Part shown: in pieces, positions 30,175-34,859 of the stretch
Position numbering within the stretch: position 1 is the stretch's first letter
Layout of the letters: each line of letters starts with the position of its first letter
DNA from: Azonexus sp.
GTDB lineage: Bacteria > Pseudomonadota > Gammaproteobacteria > Burkholderiales > Rhodocyclaceae
Assembly (NCBI GenBank): GCA_031260295.1
Contig: JAIRKE010000058.1
Location: forward strand, 1-34,859
Direction: 5' to 3'
DNA: 34,859 nucleotides
The notes under the pieces: model-generated
Told to the model about the DNA's origin: nothing
Seen by the model: only the letters and a program-made list of their open reading frames with translations
Database searches by the model: none
Made by a program: the position numbers and the translations under genes

Positions 30175-31626
30175 ATGCTTGCTAAACGGATGCGTACCCA
30201 AGAACAGCGGGAGAGAACAGGCTGGCGCTGGTTTGTTTCCCTTGTGCTGATCGGCTCTCTGGTTTTCGGGGCAATGCTGACTGCTCTGCTCAAGGTCGAT
30301 GTCTCGCCGCGAATTCTTGCACTCTATCTGGCGCATAGAAGCGAAGGACATTCGTCGCTGATTACCGCGCCCGTCAATAAAATCACCTCCCTGCTGCAAT
30401 GGCTGGATCGCGGTCCGGAACTGGCCGCGGCGCTCGAATATCCAGCCTGGGCTGGCGCGCAAAAGAGCATTCGGCTAGAAACGCCTCTGGCAAAGTTTCT
30501 CGTCGACAGGCCAGAAGCGCTGCAAGCTGCACTTGATGCGGCGCAGCCAGGCGATCGAATCGAGTTTCTCCCCGGCGTCTATCGTTTTCACGGCAAGAGC
30601 ATCAACGTTCGGCGCGGCGGCGCCGAAGGGGCGCCCATCACGCTTGCCGCACACCAATTGGGAGAAGTCACGCTGGAGTTCGACATGCTCGAAGGCTTCA
30701 ATGTCAGCGCGCCCTTCTGGCATTTCGAGAATCTGATAATGCGCGGGGTTTGCGAAAATGATGCTTATTGCGAACATGCTTTCCACATTGTCGGTTCGGC
30801 GCATGGCGTGAAAATCCGCAATAACCGGATCGAAGATTTCAATGCGCAAATCAAGATCAATGGCGAGAAAGGGCGCTTCCCGGATAACGGAGTCATCGAA
30901 GGCAATTCCCTGACGGCCAGCCATGCCCGCCGGACGAATAAGCCGGTGACGCCGATCGATCTCGTTGGCGCCAGTAATTGGCAAATCCGGCGCAATCTGA
31001 TTGCCGATTTCATCAAACGCGGAGGCGACCAAACCAGTTACGGTGGTTTTGCCAAGGGTTCTGGACAAAATAACCGCTTTGAATCCAATCTCGTGCTGTG
31101 CGAGTACCGATTGCGCGGAGAGCCAGGCCGGCGCATTGGCTTATCGCTCGGTGGCGGCGGCACCGGTGCTTCTGTCTGCCGTGATCGCCGTTGCATTACG
31201 GAACAGGAAGGCGGCGCATTGCACGGCAATGTCCTTGCTTTCTGTTCCGATGCCGGTTTTTATCTGAATCGGGCGGCAAATAGCCAGGTCATTCACAATA
31301 CCCTGCTCGACACAGCAGGTATTGATCTGCGCGGCGTTGAAACGAGCGGTCGCTTTGCCGGGAATCTGCTCGATGGCGGGATTCGCGTGACGGATGGCGC
31401 GACGCTGGAAAGCGCGAACAACAGGATTGCCGGTCGGCTTGCCGCTTATTTTGGCTACCATCCGATACGCGCCTTGTTCCGTGATGCAGCCTCTCTCGAC
31501 CTGATTTGGGCCGACGTGCCTCCTACTGGCGGAGTCGCCCAGCCCGGCGAAATCGATTTTTGCGGGCAGCCGCGTCCGGTTAGCCCGCATCTGGGAGCCT
31601 TCGAAAATTTCGCCAACTGCCTTTAG
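30175..31626 (+). CDS. Membrane-anchored right-handed parallel beta-helix protein
   Basis: A 483-residue protein with a basic N-terminus and one hydrophobic segment (about residues 17-38, WFVSLVLIGSLVFGAMLTAL), so most of it lies outside the cytoplasm. ALDAAQPGDRIEFLPGVYRF marks the start of a pectate-lyase-like beta-helix; repeating N-N-R-I/N-S-L turns follow (VKIRNNRIEDF, GVIEGNSLTA, WQIRRNLIADF, SQVIHNTLLDTAGIDLRG). Such proteins often bind or cut polysaccharide, but no catalytic triad is identifiable to me. It stands between lolA and a convergent gene, in a region rich in repeats and insertion sequences, so it is probably accessory. Confidence 0.8.
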   Translation: MLAKRMRTQEQRERTGWRWFVSLVLIGSLVFGAMLTALLKVDVSPRILALYLAHRSEGHSSLITAPVNKITSLLQWLDRGPELAAALEYPAWAGAQKSIRLETPLAKFLVDRPEALQAALDAAQPGDRIEFLPGVYRFHGKSINVRRGGAEGAPITLAAHQLGEVTLEFDMLEGFNVSAPFWHFENLIMRGVCENDAYCEHAFHIVGSAHGVKIRNNRIEDFNAQIKINGEKGRFPDNGVIEGNSLTASHARRTNKPVTPIDLVGASNWQIRRNLIADFIKRGGDQTSYGGFAKGSGQNNRFESNLVLCEYRLRGEPGRRIGLSLGGGGTGASVCRDRRCITEQEGGALHGNVLAFCSDAGFYLNRAANSQVIHNTLLDTAGIDLRGVETSGRFAGNLLDGGIRVTDGATLESANNRIAGRLAAYFGYHPIRALFRDAASLDLIWADVPPTGGVAQPGEIDFCGQPRPVSPHLGAFENFANCL

Positions 31627-31663
31627 CCCATGTTGGGCTTCGCTTCGCTCACTCCAACCTACG
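31627..31663. repeat. Short intergenic repeat-like hairpin between convergent genes
   Basis: GTTGG (31632-31636) and CCAAC (31654-31658) flank a GCTTCGCTTCGCTCA core. Sequences of this form recur in the intergenic DNA of many proteobacteria. Only one copy is in this window. It may help end transcription of the beta-helix gene. Confidence 0.35.
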
Positions 31664-31713
31664 ACGTTTACAACACGAATTCACCGTGCCACGCAGCCCA
31701 TGCCGCCAGCGTT

Positions 31714-32184
31714 TCACCGCCCACGGCTACCAATCGGCTGTTTGGGTGCGGTCGGTTTGTCCGGTTTCCCGGGTTTGCCTGGCGTGGGTGGGGGTGGGCG
31801 GGGCCGTGGTGGCCGAATCTGGCCAGGGCCGACGTAATACGGCACCGGCACAAAAACCGGTTCGACTGCCGGCTGAGGGGGCGGTTGCTGCATTTCGGCC
31901 CGTTCGCGCGCCTGCTGTTCCTGTTTTTCTATTTCCCGGCGGGTATTCAGATTCTTTTCGGCCTGTTCGCGCATGCGTTCCGCTTCACGCTCCGCGCGTT
32001 CGCGCACCTCGTCGGGTACCGGGTCGCCCGGGACCACTTTCACCTCCTTGCTGCCATCGGCGCACGGTTCGGCAGAGATGACCATCCGTCCGTCGGGCTG
32101 ACGGCACTTGTAGGCTTCAGCCATGGCAGGCGAGGCCATGAGCAGGAGCGGCAGTAGAAGGAGAGGCGGGAAAAACCTGTTCAT
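31714..32184 (-). CDS. DUF4124-domain secreted protein with proline-rich tail
   Basis: A 156-residue protein with a signal peptide (RFFPPLLLLPLLLMASPAMA). The short DUF4124 domain follows (EAYKCRQPDGRMVISAEPCA, with two Cys that can form a disulfide), then a highly charged helix (about residues 58-98, EREAERMREQAEKNL), probably a coiled coil. The C-terminal third is proline-rich (PPRPRPPPPTPGKPGKPDKP), perhaps spanning peptidoglycan or binding a surface. DUF4124 proteins are common in betaproteobacteria and of unknown function. It is transcribed away from the adjacent IS21-type element. Confidence 0.85.
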   Translation of the reverse strand: MNRFFPPLLLLPLLLMASPAMAEAYKCRQPDGRMVISAEPCADGSKEVKVVPGDPVPDEVRERAEREAERMREQAEKNLNTRREIEKQEQQARERAEMQQPPPQPAVEPVFVPVPYYVGPGQIRPPRPRPPPPTPGKPGKPDKPTAPKQPIGSRGR

Positions 32185-32312
32185 GATGGCGCTGTCGGGT
32201 TGGCTGACATGAAGGCGGGTCGTCCCATTTACCTGCTATTCATGCAGCGCCGCGTGACGGAGAGAGTACCGAAAGTATAGGTGCCCGGCCCCGGTATCGG
32301 CCAGGTGTTGGC

Positions 32313-32365
32313 GCCGACCGAAAGCTGACCATTTGAGCGGGGTTATGCCGACCCAAAATTGACCA
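32313..32365. repeat. Terminal direct repeats of the IS21-type element
   Basis: GCCGACCGAAAGCTGACCA (32313-32331) and GCCGACCCAAAATTGACCA (32347-32365) match at 16 of 19 positions, 34 bases apart. IS21 elements carry such multiple transposase-binding sites at their ends. Confidence 0.75.
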
Positions 32366-32380
32366 GGGTGTTCAACTACG

Positions 32381-32399
32381 CTGCTGAATTTTTCAGCAG
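32381..32399 (+). promoter_or_regulatory. Hairpin covering the istA ribosome site
   Basis: CTGCTGAA and TTCAGCAG form a perfect eight-base stem with a TTT loop, ending at the base before the GTG start and hiding the CAGCAGG ribosome site. It could lower translation of transposase, especially on transcripts entering from outside. Confidence 0.5.
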
Positions 32400-33941
32400 G
32401 TGAGCAGAGTGATCACCATGGACATGATAGGGAAGGTCAAGCGGCTGTATTTTCGCGACGGGATTCCGTTGAGTGAGATAGCGAGGCGCACGGGGCTGTC
32501 GCGCAACACGGTCAAGAAGTGGGTGAAGGCGTCCACGGAAGTTGAGCCGCGCTACCGGCGGGGAGCGGTTACCGGCAAGCTTAGCGCGTTCGAGCCGGTG
32601 CTGGAGCAGATGCTGAGCGTTGATGCCAGACGACCCAGGCATGAGAGGCGAACGGCCAAGGCGCTGTACGCTGAACTCAGGGCTTGGGGATATAAAGGCA
32701 GCTACAGTCGGCTGACGGACTTCATTCGAGCCTGGCGGCAGGCCAAGGGACAAGCCTTGGTGGGCCGGGCCTATGTGCCGCTGGCCTTCGATCTGGGCGA
32801 AGCATTCCAGTTCGACTGGAGCAAAGAAGGGCTGGTCATTGGCGGGGTATACCGTCGGCTACAGGCATCACACCTGAAACTGTGCGCGAGCCGTGCGTTC
32901 TGGCTGGTCGCCTACCCCGGTCAAGGTCACGAAATGCTGTTCGATGCGCACACACGCTCGTTTGCGGCGCTGGGCGGGGTAGCGCGCCGAGGCATCTACG
33001 ACAACATGAAGACCGCCGTCGACAAGGTCAAGAAAGGTAAAGGTCGGCAGGTCAATGTCCGGTTTGCGGTGATGTGCGCGCACTACTTGTTTGATGCCGA
33101 CTTCTGCAATGTTGCCAGCGGCTGGGAGAAAGGCGTCGTTGAGAAGAACGTGCAAGACAGCCGTCGGCGCATCTGGTTGGAGGCGGGCAAACAGCGCTTT
33201 GGTTCGCTTGCCGAACTCAATGCTTGGCTTGGTGCGCGTTGCCGGGCGCTGTGGGAGGAGCTTCGTCATCCCGAGTATCAAGCCTTCAGCGTGGCCGAGA
33301 TGCTGGAGCACGAGCGAGAGCACCTGATGCCCATGCCCGAGCCGTTTGACGGCTATGTCGAGAAACCTGCGCGGGTATCGAGCACCTGTCTGGTATCGGT
33401 GGCCAAGAACCGCTACTCGGTACCCTGTGAGTTGGCAGGTCAAGTCGTCAGCGCCCGGCTGTATCCGGGCGAGGTGCTGTTGGTGGCCGATGATGTTGTC
33501 GTGGCGCGTCATGAGCGCCTAAGTACCGAAGGACAGACCGGTTACGACTGGCAGCACTACATTCCGCTGGTACAAAGAAAGCCGGGCGCCTTGCGCAACG
33601 GCGCACCGTTTGCGGATTTGCCCGAAGCGCTACAGCAGTTGCGCCGGGGTCTGTTGCGCGCGCCAGGGGGTGATCGCCTGATGGCGCAAGTGCTGGCCAT
33701 CGTACCGACAGTCGGATTGGAGGCTGTGCTGGTGGCGGTCGAACTGGCGCTGGAGAATGCGCCACCGTCCGGGCGGGTAAGTGCCGAGCATGTCCTCAAC
33801 GTGCTGGCACGGCTTGAATCCACCCCAATGCCGCCGACAGTCGAGACGGTCTTGCAGGTTGTACAGCCACCGCGTGCAGATGTGGCGCGTTATGACCGCT
33901 TGCGGGCCATCGAAGGCCAACAGGAGGCCAGTCATGCGTGA
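32400..33941 (+). CDS. istA: IS21-family transposase IstA
   Basis: A 513-residue DDE transposase. An N-terminal helix-turn-helix (LSEIARRTGLSRNTVKKWVK, about residues 21-40) binds the element ends. The retroviral-integrase-like core shows the first Asp in AFQFDWSKE, the second in RGIYDNMKTAVDKVKKGKG, and the Glu in GWEKGVVEKNVQDSRRRIW. The C-terminal domain includes RYSVPCELAGQVVSARLYPG. GTG at 32400 gives the longest product; GTG at 32409 or ATG at 32418 are possible starts. It overlaps istB by eight bases with a good CAGGAGG site for the latter. The gene looks intact, but without IstB the element should not move. Confidence 0.93.
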   Translation: MSRVITMDMIGKVKRLYFRDGIPLSEIARRTGLSRNTVKKWVKASTEVEPRYRRGAVTGKLSAFEPVLEQMLSVDARRPRHERRTAKALYAELRAWGYKGSYSRLTDFIRAWRQAKGQALVGRAYVPLAFDLGEAFQFDWSKEGLVIGGVYRRLQASHLKLCASRAFWLVAYPGQGHEMLFDAHTRSFAALGGVARRGIYDNMKTAVDKVKKGKGRQVNVRFAVMCAHYLFDADFCNVASGWEKGVVEKNVQDSRRRIWLEAGKQRFGSLAELNAWLGARCRALWEELRHPEYQAFSVAEMLEHEREHLMPMPEPFDGYVEKPARVSSTCLVSVAKNRYSVPCELAGQVVSARLYPGEVLLVADDVVVARHERLSTEGQTGYDWQHYIPLVQRKPGALRNGAPFADLPEALQQLRRGLLRAPGGDRLMAQVLAIVPTVGLEAVLVAVELALENAPPSGRVSAEHVLNVLARLESTPMPPTVETVLQVVQPPRADVARYDRLRAIEGQQEASHA

Positions 33942-34003
33942 AATCGTCAGCGAACTCAAAGAACTGCGCCTGCACGGCATGGCTGCGGCCTGGGCTGAGC
34001 TAG
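33934..34003 (+). pseudogene. istB: istB 5' fragment, interrupted by an IS5-family element
   Basis: IstB is the AAA+ helper ATPase of IS21 transposition, normally about 250 residues. Here only the first 23 codons remain (EIVSELKELRLHGMAAAWAE fits the IstB N-terminus) before the sequence enters the inserted element at CTAG 34000-34003. The hybrid frame ends at a TGA at 34057-34059. The ATPase domain is absent from the window and presumably lies just downstream. Confidence 0.85.
34000..34003. repeat. Target-site duplication, left copy (CTAG)
   Basis: CTAG lies at the junction of istB and the IS5-type element, and an identical CTAG closes the element at 34856-34859. A four-base CTAG duplication is usual for the IS427 subgroup. 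Confidence 0.75.
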
Positions 34004-34055
34004 ATAGTGTCGTCATGAGTTTGCGGAACAAGGTGATCTTTGCGATGCTTTGGGT

Positions 34056-34846
34056 ATGAAATCATACTTAGTCAGCCATCCAAGGCCATCGGCATATCTC
34101 CGCCACGACATTGACGATCATACTTGGGAATTGTTTGAACCTCATCTGCCAGGACGCAAAGGTGCCTGGGGCGGCATCGCCCACGACAACCGAACTTTCA
34201 TCAATGCTGTTTTCTGGATACTGCGCACCGGCGCTCCCTGGCGAGACCTGCCACCAGACTACGGTGACTGGAAGAACACCCACCGACGCTTTTGCCGCTG
34301 GCGCGACAAAGGCTTATGGGAATCCTTACTGGAAGTGCTCATTGATGATCCTGACCATGAATGGCTGATGATCGATGCCAGTCATTGCAAGGTACATCCT
34401 CATGCGGCGGGAGCCAGAGGTGGCAATCAAGCCATGAGTCGAACAAAAGGGGGCTCAACACCAAGATACACCTGGCCGTGGATGCGCATGGTATGCCGCT
34501 CAGAATGGTTATTACAGAAGGTACCTGTGCTGATTGTACGCAAGCTGGCGCCTTGATCGAAGGCATCACGGCTGAACATCTTCTGGCCGACCGGGGCTAT
34601 GACAGTAATACCATCGCCCGGCAAGCGCAACGACAAGGGATGCAGGTGCAGACTCCACCGCGCAAGAACCGCAAAGAGCCGAGGAGCTACGACAAGCAAT
34701 TGTACAAACTGCGGCACTTGGTGGAGAACGCTTTCTTGCACCTCAAACGTTGGCGAGGTATTGCCACACGGTATGCCAAGAACGCAGCTTCATTCCTGGC
34801 CGCAGTACAGATTCGCTGCCTAGTGCTTTGGTTGGGTATCTCGTGA
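34056..34846 (+). CDS. IS5-family transposase made by -1 frameshift (OrfA-OrfB)
   Basis: The first frame (34056-34556) encodes the N-terminal domain with LFEPHLPGRKGAWGG, NAVFWILRTGAPWRDLPPDY and the first catalytic Asp in WLMIDASHCKVHP. The second frame, open to 34846, supplies the remaining catalytic residues: Asp in LLADRGYDSN and Glu in LVENAFLHLKRWRGIATRY. Joining them by -1 at the A4G5 run near 34445-34453 gives the uninterrupted family sequence SRTKGGLNTKIHLAVDAHGM. Alone, OrfA lacks two of three catalytic residues. The start ATG at 34056 is chosen over a TTG at 34050. A plain frameshift mutation cannot be excluded, but programmed shifting is common in this group. Confidence 0.85.
34445..34453 (+). 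other. Candidate programmed -1 frameshift site
   Basis: AAAAGGGGG. In the OrfA frame it is read A-AAA-GGG, a heptamer of the X-XXY-YYZ form. Slipping back one base enters the OrfB frame exactly where the fused protein alignment requires it. Confidence 0.65.
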
Positions 34847-34855
34847 CGGCATTGC

Positions 34856-34859
34856 CTAG
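34856..34859. repeat. Target-site duplication, right copy (CTAG)
   Basis: The last four bases of the window repeat the CTAG at 34000-34003. The interrupted istB should resume immediately after. Confidence 0.7.

Larger units (their letters stand above)
34004..34855 (+). mobile_element. IS5-family (IS427-type) insertion sequence, complete
   Basis: An 852-bp element inserted in istB. Imperfect terminal inverted repeats: left ATAGTGTCGTCATGAG, right end in reverse complement GCAATGCCGTCACGAG; most mismatches are transitions. It is flanked by CTAG on both sides. Size, two-frame transposase and target site fit the IS427 subgroup. It appears intact, so the insertion is probably recent. Confidence 0.87.
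32306..34859 (+). mobile_element. IS21-family insertion sequence, interrupted and running off the window
   Basis: A left end near TGTTGGCG at 32306, terminal direct repeats typical of IS21 (32313-32365), a full istA and the first 23 codons of istB are present. The istB gene is broken by an IS5-family element, and the rest of istB and the right end would lie beyond base 34859. The left boundary is an estimate because the partner end is not visible. Confidence 0.82.

Overview
The window reads as chromosomal DNA of a GC-rich betaproteobacterium, most likely Rhodocyclales (Dechloromonas/Azonexus/Accumulibacter-like). The basis is the gene order aroA-cmk / rpsA / ihfB / lapA / lapB / ugd / hldA / hldD / cysM, a kinase-only HldA, a Crp-type regulator fused into an ftsK-lolA operon opposite trxB, and the protein sequences themselves. 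The genus is inference. No tRNA, rRNA or CRISPR array is visible, and no gap between genes exceeds 300 bases.

1-6171: surface-glycan block. rfbB-rfbA-rfbC (dTDP-sugar synthesis, no rfbD between them) is followed by an NAD-dependent sugar epimerase, a small membrane phosphoglycosyl transferase and a large membrane-bound NDP-sugar 4,6-dehydratase of the WbpM/PglF type. Most junctions overlap by 1-4 bases. These enzymes make activated sugars and put the first sugar on undecaprenyl phosphate.

6242-17202: housekeeping block. It holds an AroA-Cmk fusion, ribosomal protein S1, IHF-beta with a clear terminator, and LapA-LapB (control of LPS synthesis). It continues with UDP-glucose dehydrogenase, the heptose kinase HldA, the heptose epimerase HldD and cysteine synthase CysM. 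An AT-richer insert (about 14.19-15.1 kb) with a lone Phd-type antitoxin and an unknown membrane-anchored protein splits hldA from hldD.

17300-21598: a HicB-HicA toxin-antitoxin pair, a PolB-like 3'-5' exonuclease, inorganic pyrophosphatase, glutamine-dependent NAD synthetase, the nitrogen sensor PII (GlnB) and a small protein of unknown function.

21717-24732: bacteriohemerythrin, a SIMPL-domain protein and a DUF4139 protein, followed by a 160-bp, almost fully palindromic repeat with terminal inverted repeats (MITE-like).

24733-29975: on the minus strand, trxB and an Smr-domain protein. Divergent from these on the plus strand is a tightly coupled operon of a Crp/Fnr-type regulator, ftsK and lolA.

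30175-34859: accessory end. It holds a membrane-anchored parallel beta-helix protein, a DUF4124 protein (minus strand), and an IS21-family element whose istB is interrupted by a complete IS5-family element flanked by CTAG duplications. The window ends exactly on the second CTAG. I see no convincing new multi-gene system. The best leads are the palindromic repeat, the altered conserved stretch in RfbB, the nested insertion sequences and two unknown small proteins.
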